A stretch of 64,000 bases of DNA from Treponema parvum (lineage in GTDB: Bacteria; Spirochaetota; Spirochaetia; Treponematales; Treponemataceae): positions 1,302,001 to 1,366,000 of the forward strand of contig NZ_CP054142.1 of the NCBI RefSeq assembly GCF_017893965.1, read 5' to 3'. Of the stretch, positions 27,995 to 37,137 are shown one piece after another (positions within the stretch are counted from its first letter, which is position 1; the number at the start of each line of letters is the position of its first letter). The notes beneath the pieces are model-generated. The model made no database searches. It saw only the letters and a list, made by a program, of their open reading frames with translations, and was not told where the DNA came from. The position numbers and the translations under genes were made by a program.

Positions 27995-28549
27995 CTATAA
28001 AAACACTTCAGGATTTAACCACGAAATATTCCAAGCGGAAACGGCGATGAGAATAATCGCCATGTTTATGTAAAAAAGGCTTATCGTATCGATATTTACC
28101 GGAGGCTTAAAAAAAGAGAAACGTTTTTTTAAAGATACGATCAGCAAATGTATGATGGAAAATGAAAAAACGCAAGCCGCGCCTATTACGGCGGAACCTA
28201 ATACGCTTGAGCTTTCATAGATTGAAAGTAATGAAAAAAGAAAAACGAGAGGAAATTCCTTGCAGGATACGTAAAGCTTTTTGTAGAATAAAAGATTAAA
28301 ACCCGTAAGCATGATAAAGTAAATTAAAAGCGTGAAAAACGGAAATAATTCACACATGGACAGGCGGAAAAGCACAGTGTCCGTAAAAATTTTCGATAAA
28401 ATTGTCGTAAGCTCGACGCTTACAAATATTTTAAGAAAATCATATGCAAGCGGCTTGATCCTTTTATTTATGAAAAGCAGCCGGTCAAAACCTATTCCGT
28501 AGACCAATACAGCGGAAGAAATCAAAAGATAATAGAAAAAACCGTTCAT
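27995..28549 (-). CDS. rnfA: RnfA/RnfE-like membrane subunit (distal)
   Basis: A 184-residue protein with about six transmembrane segments, in the position and size of RnfA. It overlaps the preceding RnfE-like gene by four bases. RnfA and RnfE form the inverted-topology pair in the ferredoxin:NAD+ oxidoreductase that couples electron flow to ion pumping. The sequence is divergent, and the name rests mainly on order, size and topology. Confidence 0.6.
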   Translation of the reverse strand: MNGFFYYLLISSAVLVYGIGFDRLLFINKRIKPLAYDFLKIFVSVELTTILSKIFTDTVLFRLSMCELFPFFTLLIYFIMLTGFNLLFYKKLYVSCKEFPLVFLFSLLSIYESSSVLGSAVIGAACVFSFSIIHLLIVSLKKRFSFFKPPVNIDTISLFYINMAIILIAVSAWNISWLNPEVFL

Positions 28550-29175
28550 TTTCCCTCCGAGGATTCGTCGTCCGCAAATATCGTTTTTTCTTTATTTTTT
28601 CTAAGATAAGGTATAAAACTCAGAATGACGGAAGAAAGTATTGCGGCGCCGGGGATCGACGCAAAGAAATTCATGACAGGTAATACGGAAACTGCAGGGA
28701 TAAGCTGAAACGAATGTACGCCCAGCGAGGACGGTAAGCTCAAAGTTCCGAAGCCCAAAACGTCGCGGATAAAAGAAAAGCAAAATGTTACTGCAGAAAA
28801 ATAACCGGCGACGCGCAGATTTGATTTTAAATCCGCCTTGATCGAAAGCCCTTCAGGCCTGTGCAGCACATAAAGCATATACGCCGAAAATGCCTGTATA
28901 TAAGGAAGGAGACCGAGTTGCAAAGCTATTACGGGTACAAGCATCATCAATACGAATCTTTCGCATGTTACAAATGATACGAGAGCCAAAGGCATTATAA
29001 TATGTGAATACGAACAGATATCAAGTTTTTTAAGTAAAAAATTAAGCAAAATATAAAATAAAAAAATAAAATTAAATGTAATTATGAATATGATACCGTA
29101 GGCTAACCGGCCGGGCGCGGGAATCAAAATCGCAAGCAAGGCTGCCGTGCAAATCAAAAGTTTTTTATCTGTCAT
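28546..29175 (-). CDS. rnfE: RnfE/RnfA-like membrane subunit
   Basis: A 209-residue protein with about six transmembrane segments. A Cys sits in helix three (SFVTCERFVLMMLVP), compatible with the intramembrane iron-sulfur site of Rnf/Nqr paired subunits. The segment LGFGTLSLPSS resembles the RnfE loop. The gene overlaps both neighbours by four bases, so the cluster is one tightly coupled operon. Confidence 0.65.
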   Translation of the reverse strand: MTDKKLLICTAALLAILIPAPGRLAYGIIFIITFNFIFLFYILLNFLLKKLDICSYSHIIMPLALVSFVTCERFVLMMLVPVIALQLGLLPYIQAFSAYMLYVLHRPEGLSIKADLKSNLRVAGYFSAVTFCFSFIRDVLGFGTLSLPSSLGVHSFQLIPAVSVLPVMNFFASIPGAAILSSVILSFIPYLRKNKEKTIFADDESSEGK

Positions 29176-29645
29176 CTTTGCCGTCCTGTAATGCCCAGTA
29201 TTTCAGGATTTTTTTCCAGCCAATAGGAAATCGAAGAGTTTTTTGAAATAGCGGCAAGTCTCTTTGAAAGATCGGGCGGAAGGCACAAAAAATCAACAAA
29301 AGACGTTTTTCCGTCCGAAGAACGCATAAAAACCGCAGGATATTGTCCGTACATAGTCGTGATACCCATAATCACGGCGTAACCTGCATCCGCGTTGTTC
29401 TTATCTGTCAATTTAAAAGCTGCGCCGCCTGCATAAAAACCCGACCGTATAGCGTATTGTCTTTGAATTTTATAAGTATTGGGATAATGAGTTTCTAAAA
29501 CTTGACTTACGGCTTTTTGCAGTCCCTTGTTCCAAGGATTTTTTGCCAGCGACATTAGAAGAATCATTACCGAAAATAAAAAAAATAAAATTCCGAAGCC
29601 TAAGCCGATCTTTTTTATGTTTTTATGTTTTATTTGATCCATCAT
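29172..29645 (-). CDS. rnfG: RnfG-like subunit, short and without a flavinylation motif
   Basis: 157 residues: one N-terminal transmembrane helix, then a soluble domain with GYAVIMGITTMYGQ like the FMN-binding domain of RnfG. The usual covalent FMN signature (S/T-G-A-T/S) is not present in the sequence, and the protein is shorter than typical RnfG (about 200). It starts inside the upstream rnfD gene (23-base overlap). The assignment is by position and fold resemblance. Confidence 0.6.
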   Translation of the reverse strand: MMDQIKHKNIKKIGLGFGILFFLFSVMILLMSLAKNPWNKGLQKAVSQVLETHYPNTYKIQRQYAIRSGFYAGGAAFKLTDKNNADAGYAVIMGITTMYGQYPAVFMRSSDGKTSFVDFLCLPPDLSKRLAAISKNSSISYWLEKNPEILGITGRQR

Positions 29646-30771
29646 TCAAATCCTTTTTTAAAATCGTCTTTCGAAATCTGTCGTTACCGGTGAAAACAAT
29701 AATTTCTTTTTCTGAAAGGAGCTCCATTTTTCTTTTTGCAAAAAAATCTTCAGCCTGCTGATAAAAAAGAGAAACCGTGTTTGCCAAAATCACAGTAAAA
29801 ACGGATCCCGCAGGGGACGTTCCGCAGCCTACGATAAAAAAGGCTATCATACCGGCTGAAATTCCGTAAAAAATTTTTCCGGTACGGGAAGCAGGGGCGG
29901 TTCCGAACCAGCTTAAAAGGAATATCGACGTGAACAGAGTTCCGCTTGACATAAGCGCCAGTATTACATCGCCTGAACCGGGCATACCGCCGTATGCGAC
30001 GGAAGAAACAAAATAAACCAAAAGCCCATATACGACGATGTGACATGCGGGAATGATACCGGAAACAAAATCGAAGGCAAAAAACACTGCGGAAGTTATC
30101 AATGTGATAAGATTAAATCTGAACGCCGGTATTACGGAATTTGAATCCCAAAGTAAAGATATATATCCTTCGGGAATCGAAAGCCCGAAGACGTTGAAAA
30201 TTTTTTCATTAAGAAACAGAGTAATCTTCGTATCAAACGGTAAAACGGGAATTTGACCGTTTTGAATCAAGATAAGAGACGGATTGTGCGAAAAAAGATT
30301 TTCACCCGTGACTAGAAAAGAAGGAAATGCCGAAATGTTAAAAATCCATGCCAATGCAACCGTCACTGCAGCAGGATTTATCCACGGATGCGAAAAGCCT
30401 CCGAAGGCATATTTAAAAATCAAAAGAGAAAATAATGTAAGAAAAAAAACCGAAATCACAGGATATCCGGACGGCAAAAGCAAGCCTATGATGATCCCCT
30501 GAACGAGCGACAAAACTACAAAGATTTTTTTCTTTGACAGCATGGAATTTATGCTTTCGGCAGACAGACTTCCGATGACAGAAGAAAGTATAACATACAG
30601 CGACGACACGGTTCCTGATAACCACAGCATTACAATTTGCGGGATCAAAAACAATAAAAACGCGGATACGGTATCGCTTGAAGAACATGAAAAATGAACG
30701 AAAGATCTTAACTTAAAATTGTCTTTTATCAAAGAAGGTATGTTCAGATCATTTAATAAATCTTTTTTCAT
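29623..30771 (-). CDS. rnfD: RnfD-like membrane subunit
   Basis: A 382-residue polytopic membrane protein of the NqrB/RnfD family, with GGFSHPWINPAAVTVALAW and PASRTGKIFYG corresponding to conserved RnfD blocks. The SSGTLFTS region replaces the usual family text, and the standard SGAT flavin site is not evident. It overlaps rnfC by four bases. Confidence 0.75.
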   Translation of the reverse strand: MKKDLLNDLNIPSLIKDNFKLRSFVHFSCSSSDTVSAFLLFLIPQIVMLWLSGTVSSLYVILSSVIGSLSAESINSMLSKKKIFVVLSLVQGIIIGLLLPSGYPVISVFFLTLFSLLIFKYAFGGFSHPWINPAAVTVALAWIFNISAFPSFLVTGENLFSHNPSLILIQNGQIPVLPFDTKITLFLNEKIFNVFGLSIPEGYISLLWDSNSVIPAFRFNLITLITSAVFFAFDFVSGIIPACHIVVYGLLVYFVSSVAYGGMPGSGDVILALMSSGTLFTSIFLLSWFGTAPASRTGKIFYGISAGMIAFFIVGCGTSPAGSVFTVILANTVSLFYQQAEDFFAKRKMELLSEKEIIVFTGNDRFRKTILKKDLNDGSNKT

Positions 30772-32084
30772 GACTGCGACTCCTTAAGGGTCTCTATCGC
30801 CTGACTCAAAGGCAATCTGGAAGAACACACGGCATTACACAAGGTACAGCCCATGCATAAACTTGAGGCTTTCAATAAGCCCGCTTCCATTTTATGAATG
30901 TCGTTAAGCATTTGATTGAACAAAAGATCGGGGCTCAGCCCTGAAGGGCAAACGGAGCGGCATTTTCCGCAGCGCACGCATTCGTTCGGAGTAAAAAACG
31001 GAAATTTGTAGGATGACGAGAATGCGACGGACTTTACATTTTTTGTTATGGGCACGGATCTTTCTGGCGCAAGATAACCGGTGAGCTGCCCGTTTATGAT
31101 TATTTTTGAAGGCTTCTTTAAAAATCCTCCGCATTGCGCCGATAAAAAATCTATCGTCGACCCTAACGGGAGCCTCAATATTCCCGAAACTTTGAGACAG
31201 TCGCCGTAAACGTATACGTATTGATTTATGACGGGTCTGTGAAGCTCTATCGCCTCATACAGATGAATCAGCGTAACGCTGTCGACGAGCAGATCGTAAA
31301 TATTTATTTTTGAAAAAATTTCATCGGCTTGAAGTTTTTTTAGTACGGTTTCAATAAGTATGCGCTGAAAGCCCGCCGGATAATCCGTACAATCGACGCC
31401 GACATATTTTACGGGAATTGAATTAAAAATATCGTGATTTTCGGTTTCTTCGGCGGTGTTTTCGGGGCTGGGTAAGGCGTCGTTATACGCAAAGACAATG
31501 CCCGAAGCGTTCATAGCATAGGCAAGGATAGCGGCTCCTTTTTTTATTCTGTCAAAGCCGGTGTTGGTGAGAAAGGAATCGGTACAGCGGTACGGATCTT
31601 CGTCAAAAAGTCTTACTACAAGAACATTTGAAGCTTCTTTTTTTTTCGTTTTTATCTGGGTTGCAAGCGAAAAAGGTTTGTTTATGAAAAAAGTGTTTAT
31701 CACGCCGTAATAGGAGATCATTTCAACTATTTCGGAAGGAGAAATATCCGACCACTTATTCGGTCTTGATTTTTTACCGCGGTAAGAAAATTTCCCTTCG
31801 AGCATAATAAGCACGGCGTCGCTTTTTTTGCCGTCGAAAAGCGGTACGGAAGAAAATCCCGTTACAATACCGGGTATGGGCGAATGAATTTGTGCAGCCA
31901 AAGGTTCAAGCGGATCCTGGCTGCGCGCGATAACCTGCCCTTCCCTTACGCGGTCTCCTTCCGAAACAAGCAATTTATAATTGCCCGATCTTTCCGTATC
32001 GATCGGAACGGTCACTACGCGCGGTAAAAAAGAGTCTATGGCTTGGTAAGAAATTTCTTCATTTATTTTTTGCAGTTTTATCAT
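30768..32084 (-). CDS. rnfC: RnfC-like iron-sulfur subunit
   Basis: A 438-residue peripheral subunit. A biotin-lipoyl-like beta part comes first (EGDRVREGQVIARSQDPLEP), then an NADH-binding-like middle, a SLBB region, and two 4Fe-4S sites near the C-terminus: CVRCGKCRSVCP and CMGCTLCNAVCS. It would accept electrons at the NADH side. It is the first rnf gene of the operon; rnfB, the ferredoxin-like subunit, is not found in the window. Confidence 0.8.
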   Translation of the reverse strand: MIKLQKINEEISYQAIDSFLPRVVTVPIDTERSGNYKLLVSEGDRVREGQVIARSQDPLEPLAAQIHSPIPGIVTGFSSVPLFDGKKSDAVLIMLEGKFSYRGKKSRPNKWSDISPSEIVEMISYYGVINTFFINKPFSLATQIKTKKKEASNVLVVRLFDEDPYRCTDSFLTNTGFDRIKKGAAILAYAMNASGIVFAYNDALPSPENTAEETENHDIFNSIPVKYVGVDCTDYPAGFQRILIETVLKKLQADEIFSKINIYDLLVDSVTLIHLYEAIELHRPVINQYVYVYGDCLKVSGILRLPLGSTIDFLSAQCGGFLKKPSKIIINGQLTGYLAPERSVPITKNVKSVAFSSSYKFPFFTPNECVRCGKCRSVCPSGLSPDLLFNQMLNDIHKMEAGLLKASSLCMGCTLCNAVCSSRLPLSQAIETLKESQS

Positions 32085-32100
32085 TTTTTTATGTACTTAG

Positions 32101-32132
32101 CACTGATTAATTCGAATGCGAATTAATCAGTG
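32101..32132. other. perfect 14-bp stem-loop overlapping a stop codon
   Basis: CACTGATTAATTCG (32101-32114), loop AATG, CGAATTAATCAGTG (32119-32132). It covers the end of the upstream membrane-protein gene and the spacer before rnfC. No U-run follows on the minus strand, so it may be a processing or stability element. Confidence 0.6.
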
Positions 32133-33500
32133 TTTCCTTAATATAAAAAAAATCAACACGGCCGGAGAAATCATGAATTCTATCAACAGAATAATAAAAT
32201 CACTAAAGCCGTTTCCGCCCGATAAAGAATACACGGCCGCATCTGCCTTTCCTTGTTTTTTCAAAATTTTTTCCAATGCCGTATCCGGCAAGCCGTCAAT
32301 ATTTTTAACCGTCGAATCTATAAATGCCTTATCAAAGCGGAAAACAACTTCGTTTCTCTCTCTTATGACGTTTCCGTCTCTTTCATAACGAGGAATAATT
32401 ACAGCGTCTCCTAACCTGACAGTTCCTGATGCAGAAACCTCGTCGTGCAAAGATCGATACGGATATGTCTGGGCGTACCAATCGGACACAACATAGTCCG
32501 TCAACGAAATAATCGAAGTTTTGTTATTATACCGCGCCGGAGCGGGAAGCAACAAGTCTTTTGAACCTTTTGAGGACAAAAACCTAGATGAAAAGATGGA
32601 CAGAACTAGAAAAAGTCCCGTGCTCAGCGCACAAAAATACATAAATAATACGGTTTTACGGGTTGTCAATCTTATAAACTGAGACGGCAATATCAACACC
32701 ATGCTGAATGCCGACTTTTTTGCGCGATAATTTTCATAATCGTGTAACAAATTTTCTGCGGCAAACGAAGCCGATAAAGCTACAATAAATATGATTCCGC
32801 TTGAAAAAGAAGAAAAAAAGCACAAAACGATCGGCAAGATCATAAATAAAACAGCATATCGGCTGTGCAAAAACACGTAAAGACTTTCATTTCTTCGGCG
32901 AAGATCCTGTAATACGTAGAGCCCGTAAAGCAAAAGACATACGGCTCCGATACGCGAGAGCGAAGGCCTGCTCAGAGCAAACAAAATCGGGAAAATGGCC
33001 GTTACAAAAAAAAACAGCCGCGATTTTGAAAAAAAACACAAAACCGAAGCAAAAATAAAGCACACAACGAGCGGAATTTTCGGGAAGTCAGCCTTCGAGT
33101 CAAGATACAAATCCGCATTGTAATCCCGATTCAGCGTTCTGAACGCTTTTTCTGTCGAAGAGGAATATCGTTCGGGTATATAATAAAGCTGAAAATCACC
33201 TTTTTTATCGAAGAAAAATTCTTTTTGTCTTTCCGAATACGACGGAGTTTGCGCTTTTTTTTGTACGGGACTGTAAGGTGAAGATTGCATTTGTGACTGC
33301 GACGACAGCGACACGACGGAGCTGCAACCTGAATTATTTAAAACTTGAAGGACGTCTTCTTCGGCCACGGTTTTTGCAACTGCAAGCGTTTGATAACCCG
33401 TCCATAATTTTTTATGACTCACGCGGCGAAAAGCGAACAAGGCGACAAGGCTTAGAAAAACAATTGTAAATGAAATTACGATATTCTTTTTTATCCGCAT
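32127..33500 (-). CDS. treponemal membrane protein of unknown function
   Basis: 457 residues: an N-terminal transmembrane helix, a Ser/Gln-rich external stretch (about 60-100), a central block of several transmembrane helices (about 145-320), a second external region with RLGDAVIIPRYERDG, and a C-terminal helix. I do not recognise a family. It lies upstream of rnfC on the same strand, 42 bp away, so it may be transcribed with the Rnf-like genes and could be an accessory membrane factor; there is no direct evidence. Confidence 0.75.
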   Translation of the reverse strand: MRIKKNIVISFTIVFLSLVALFAFRRVSHKKLWTGYQTLAVAKTVAEEDVLQVLNNSGCSSVVSLSSQSQMQSSPYSPVQKKAQTPSYSERQKEFFFDKKGDFQLYYIPERYSSSTEKAFRTLNRDYNADLYLDSKADFPKIPLVVCFIFASVLCFFSKSRLFFFVTAIFPILFALSRPSLSRIGAVCLLLYGLYVLQDLRRRNESLYVFLHSRYAVLFMILPIVLCFFSSFSSGIIFIVALSASFAAENLLHDYENYRAKKSAFSMVLILPSQFIRLTTRKTVLFMYFCALSTGLFLVLSIFSSRFLSSKGSKDLLLPAPARYNNKTSIISLTDYVVSDWYAQTYPYRSLHDEVSASGTVRLGDAVIIPRYERDGNVIRERNEVVFRFDKAFIDSTVKNIDGLPDTALEKILKKQGKADAAVYSLSGGNGFSDFIILLIEFMISPAVLIFFILRKH

Positions 33501-33509
33501 ATTTTAGGA

Positions 33510-33983
33510 TCACAGTACACTGAAGGCGGTGCCGATAAAAAAACCCAAAAGGCAACCTACAAAGACTTCCATAGGCGAATGTCCCTGAACTTCTTTTATC
33601 GGTTTAAAATTCGACAATTTTTTTTCATTCATTATCTTAATGATCTCGTTTAACCGTTTCGCCTGAATTCCGTTAGCCCGCCTTACCCCTACGGCATCCC
33701 GTATCGTTACAAGAAAAAAACAAAGCGAAAGAATAAATATATCGGAATCGACGCCGGATCTGTACGCTATAGCTGTGGAAAGGCATGCTACCAGCGCCGA
33801 ATGGCTCGACGGCATACCGCCCGTGCGCCAAAGCAAAAGTTCAAAAAGCTGCTTAAACGAATGTATCTGGCCGTAAAACAATTTTATGACGGTTTTTATG
33901 AATTGAGCACAAAACCAGCTGAAAACACAGGCTATCACGATCGGGTTGGAAAAAAGAAAATATAGTTTTTCACCGGTATACAT
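33510..33983 (-). CDS. divergent PAP2 family (DUF212/YuiD) membrane protein
   Basis: 157 residues with the RTGGMPSSHSALVACLSTAIAY signature and QGHSPMEVFVGCLLG, the two conserved blocks of the DUF212 family, related to vanadium haloperoxidase/PAP2 phosphatases. Probably an integral membrane lipid-phosphate phosphatase. It is 9 bp from the next gene on the same strand. Confidence 0.85.
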   Translation of the reverse strand: MYTGEKLYFLFSNPIVIACVFSWFCAQFIKTVIKLFYGQIHSFKQLFELLLWRTGGMPSSHSALVACLSTAIAYRSGVDSDIFILSLCFFLVTIRDAVGVRRANGIQAKRLNEIIKIMNEKKLSNFKPIKEVQGHSPMEVFVGCLLGFFIGTAFSVL

Positions 33984-34058
33984 AGCAACTATTTATTTTA
34001 CCGACAGGGAAAGTTTTGTCTAGTAGCGGGTATTTATTTTTATCACTATAATAAAAAT

Positions 34059-35057
34059 ATGGACTTTAAAACTTTTTATTGCGGCAAAGACGACGAAGGC
34101 AGACGCCTTGATAGAATAGTAAGAAAGTTTTTAAGCGAAGAATCTCTTTCCATTCTTTATAAGTCTATAAGAAACGGATTTATAAAAGTAAATAAAAAGA
34201 CGGTAAGTCCTTCCTACCGTGTGCGGGAAAACGACGCGCTTTTTATCGCATCCTCGTTGGCTCCTGCCGTAAGCTTTGACGAGAGCGCCGGACGTTTCCC
34301 GCCTAAAGAGCGCTACCCTGCATTTTCAAAAGAGAATACTATTTTTAAAAATGAAGCTATAATTGTGATAAACAAACCCTACGACGTTTCCGTGCAAGGC
34401 AAAAATTCTCTTTCCGATCAAATCGTCAGTATTTGGAAAGGGGAAGAAAAAACAAAAGACGGCAGTTCTTCTCTCTCGTTTATTCCCGGTCCCCTACACA
34501 GGCTTGACAGAAAAACGACGGGAGTACTAATTTTTTCCCAAAATCTTAAAGGAGCTCAGTGGTTTTCAAGCGCGTTTAAGCATAACGCGATCAAAAAGAT
34601 ATATTTGGCGCTTTTACAGGGCAGACTTGATGAGCCGGTGTTTTGGCATGACAGCATTGTAAAAAAAACGGATAACGACAAAAACTTTCACACCGTAAAC
34701 ATCGTGAGCGATAAAACCGAAGCCGGCAAGGCGGCCGTCACAAAAGCGGAGCCGCTATATTACGGGATTTATGAAAATCTTGACATAACGCTTGCAAAGA
34801 TAACGATAGAAACCGGAAGGACACATCAAATAAGGAGCCAGGCCGCCTTTCACGGATTTCCGCTTTTAGGCGATACGGCTTACGGAGGAAAAAAAATAAC
34901 GGCCGACAGGGATTTTTATCTGCATTCCTACGCCCTGCTAATTCCTGAAAACAATCCATTATCCGTTCCCAAAAAACTAATCGCATTTATTCCGACAAAA
35001 TTTGAAAAAATGTTAAGTAAAACCTTGATAAGTCCTCTCCGTATTAATATAATCTAA
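34059..35057 (+). CDS. RluA-family pseudouridine synthase
   Basis: 332 residues: an N-terminal S4-like RNA-binding domain (GRRLDRIVRKFL, NGFIKVNKKTVSPSYRV), then the catalytic domain with HRLDRKTTGVLIFS holding the catalytic Asp, and the late ETGRTHQIRSQAA motif. It modifies uridine in 23S rRNA (RluC/RluD-type) in the cytosol. The specific position cannot be assigned. Confidence 0.9.
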   Translation: MDFKTFYCGKDDEGRRLDRIVRKFLSEESLSILYKSIRNGFIKVNKKTVSPSYRVRENDALFIASSLAPAVSFDESAGRFPPKERYPAFSKENTIFKNEAIIVINKPYDVSVQGKNSLSDQIVSIWKGEEKTKDGSSSLSFIPGPLHRLDRKTTGVLIFSQNLKGAQWFSSAFKHNAIKKIYLALLQGRLDEPVFWHDSIVKKTDNDKNFHTVNIVSDKTEAGKAAVTKAEPLYYGIYENLDITLAKITIETGRTHQIRSQAAFHGFPLLGDTAYGGKKITADRDFYLHSYALLIPENNPLSVPKKLIAFIPTKFEKMLSKTLISPLRINII

Positions 35058-35063
35058 CTAACT

Positions 35064-35945
35064 ATGAAGTCGCTCAGTGATTTTTTTCAAAAATTTACAG
35101 GAATAACGGTATACGCCCTTGTGGGAGAAAGCGGAACCGGAAAAAGTTTTCGCGCCAAATTGCTTGCCCAAAAATACGGGCTTACTGCCATCATTGACGA
35201 CGGACTTCTAATTCAAGACGACAAAATCTTGGCGGGACATTCGGCTAAAAGAGAAAAGACTTATATGGGCGCCGTGCGGGTCGCCTTGTTTGACGACAAA
35301 GAGCACCGCGATGAAATAGCTAAAATGCTGCACAAACTGCGCATAAAAAAGATTCTGCTTTTGGGAACCTCCGAAAAGATGGTCATCAAAATAGCGACGA
35401 GACTGCAGCTTCCCCCTCCTTCAAAGATCATAAAGATCGAGGACATCGCATCGCGCGAAGAGATTGAAAAGGCGATCCGTTCAAGGCAGATAGAAGGCAA
35501 ACACATTATCCCCGTTCCCGCCATAGAAATAAAACGCAATTATCCGCAGATATTTTATAACTCTATCAAGGTGTTTTTTAACCGTAAAAATATATTTCAT
35601 AAAAAAGAAGATTCCGCCTTGCAGCCTTTTGAAAAATCCGTCGTCCGTCCGGAATTTTCAAAAAAAGGCAGGATAAGCATATCCGAAGCGGCGTTGACGC
35701 AGATGGCAATGCATTGCGTTTCCGAATGCGATCCTAAGATCCGTGTAAAAAAATTTACGATAAAAACCGACAGCCGCGGTTACAGATTTATAATAACGAT
35801 AGACGTTCCGTTCGGTAATCAGCTTACAGGAAAGATCCACGCTCTGCAGCAATACGTTATAGACAATATAGAGCGCTACACAGGCATCTTGGTAGAAGAA
35901 GTAAGCATAATTATCGATAAAATCACGGGAACGGAAAACATATAA
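35064..35945 (+). CDS. P-loop protein with C-terminal Asp23/Gls24-like domain
   Basis: 293 residues. Residues about 15-160 form a P-loop domain with Walker A GESGTGKS near the N-terminus. Residues about 205-290 resemble the Asp23/Gls24 domain (ISISEAALTQMAMHC through TGILVEEVSIIID), a fold linked to the cell envelope in Gram-positives. The gene follows the pseudouridine synthase by 6 bp, so they are co-transcribed. I know of no characterised protein with this fusion; function unknown. Confidence 0.75.
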   Translation: MKSLSDFFQKFTGITVYALVGESGTGKSFRAKLLAQKYGLTAIIDDGLLIQDDKILAGHSAKREKTYMGAVRVALFDDKEHRDEIAKMLHKLRIKKILLLGTSEKMVIKIATRLQLPPPSKIIKIEDIASREEIEKAIRSRQIEGKHIIPVPAIEIKRNYPQIFYNSIKVFFNRKNIFHKKEDSALQPFEKSVVRPEFSKKGRISISEAALTQMAMHCVSECDPKIRVKKFTIKTDSRGYRFIITIDVPFGNQLTGKIHALQQYVIDNIERYTGILVEEVSIIIDKITGTENI

Positions 35946-35976
35946 GCAACGAAAGCTCCGAAAAATTCTTCAGGTC

Positions 35977-37095
35977 TTATCGCCGATTTGGCGTTATCTG
36001 CGCCGAAGTTTTTTTCTGTTTCCTCTTTTTAGGCGGCTGCATTGAAATTCCGAGTGTTTTTAAAACTTCCTTTATCGCAAATTCGAGTTCGGTTCTCTGA
36101 GGATTCATCGGCAGAACAAAATTTCTGCATTCCGTCCATGTTAAGGCGTATAATTCGCTCGCGGAGGGATGAAGATCAGCCTCTTTTTTCCAGTCGGTAA
36201 GCTCGTAAATAAAATCGTAGATCAAATAAAACAATTTGCGCCCGAGCCTTATGTCCGCGTCGCGGGCAATGGTTTCGTCAAGTTTTTTAAGACTTTGAAG
36301 ATACTTTTTTTCAAAATCAGGCCTTGCGTACATTATTGCCGTTGCGGACGGCTGTAAATACATGTACAAGTCGGTTTGAAGAGCTTTTGAGACAATTTCA
36401 AACGAATGTCCGCTGCCTATTATTTTTTGAAGCTCTTCCGTAAGCCTTGATGGCGACACCGACGAAAGAAGATGTGCCGATTTTAGAATTTTTCGTTTAA
36501 GGGAAAAAGGAAGGCGGCAGCCGGTAGCGGCGGAATACTTTATCGCGCGAATCATTCTGACGGGATCTTCGACAAAGATTCTGTCGATTTTTATTACGGG
36601 TCTAATGATATGTTTTTTTATGTCCCGAACGCCGTTCACATAATCTATGACGTGTTCCGTAAAAGGATCGTAATACAAAGCGTTCAGTGAAAAATCCCGC
36701 CGTTTTACGTCTTCGTCCATAGTTCCGAAACTGTTTCCGACAGAACCGTCTATTATTGAACGGAATGTGCTTACTTCAAAAATCTTATCTTCAAAAAAAA
36801 CATGCACTAATCTGAAACGTCGGCCGATTATCCTTGAATTACGGAAGATTTTTTTTATGCGCGAAGGAGTTGCGTCGGTGACTATGTCGAAGTCTTTCGG
36901 AGTGCGATCCAATATGAGATCACGCACGGCGCCGCCGACTATATAACTTGAAAAGCCCGAGTCTTTTAAACGCTCAAGGATATACAGCGCATCCGGATCT
37001 ATTTTTGAAAGCTGTATTTTATGTTCGTTTTTTGTGTAGATTACGGCTTTTTTTACAGGCCGGCCGTTTTCGTCTGCAGAATATCGGATTAACAC
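35977..37095 (-). CDS. pcnB: poly(A) polymerase / CCA-adding family nucleotidyltransferase
   Basis: 372 residues of the class II nucleotidyltransferase family: GGAVRDLILDRTPKDFDIVTDA with the catalytic Asp pair, RRDFSLNALYYDP and the RMIRAIKYSA motif. The C-terminal tail is basic (PPKKRKQKKT). The basic tail and the text around the active site favour poly(A) polymerase (PcnB) over tRNA CCA-transferase, but a CCA role is not excluded, especially because the tRNA here lacks encoded CCA. Confidence 0.85.
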   Translation of the reverse strand: MLIRYSADENGRPVKKAVIYTKNEHKIQLSKIDPDALYILERLKDSGFSSYIVGGAVRDLILDRTPKDFDIVTDATPSRIKKIFRNSRIIGRRFRLVHVFFEDKIFEVSTFRSIIDGSVGNSFGTMDEDVKRRDFSLNALYYDPFTEHVIDYVNGVRDIKKHIIRPVIKIDRIFVEDPVRMIRAIKYSAATGCRLPFSLKRKILKSAHLLSSVSPSRLTEELQKIIGSGHSFEIVSKALQTDLYMYLQPSATAIMYARPDFEKKYLQSLKKLDETIARDADIRLGRKLFYLIYDFIYELTDWKKEADLHPSASELYALTWTECRNFVLPMNPQRTELEFAIKEVLKTLGISMQPPKKRKQKKTSAQITPNRR

Positions 37096-37137
37096 GCTTA
37101 TTAATTTACCTACTCTTTAAAGACATAGTCAATAGGC

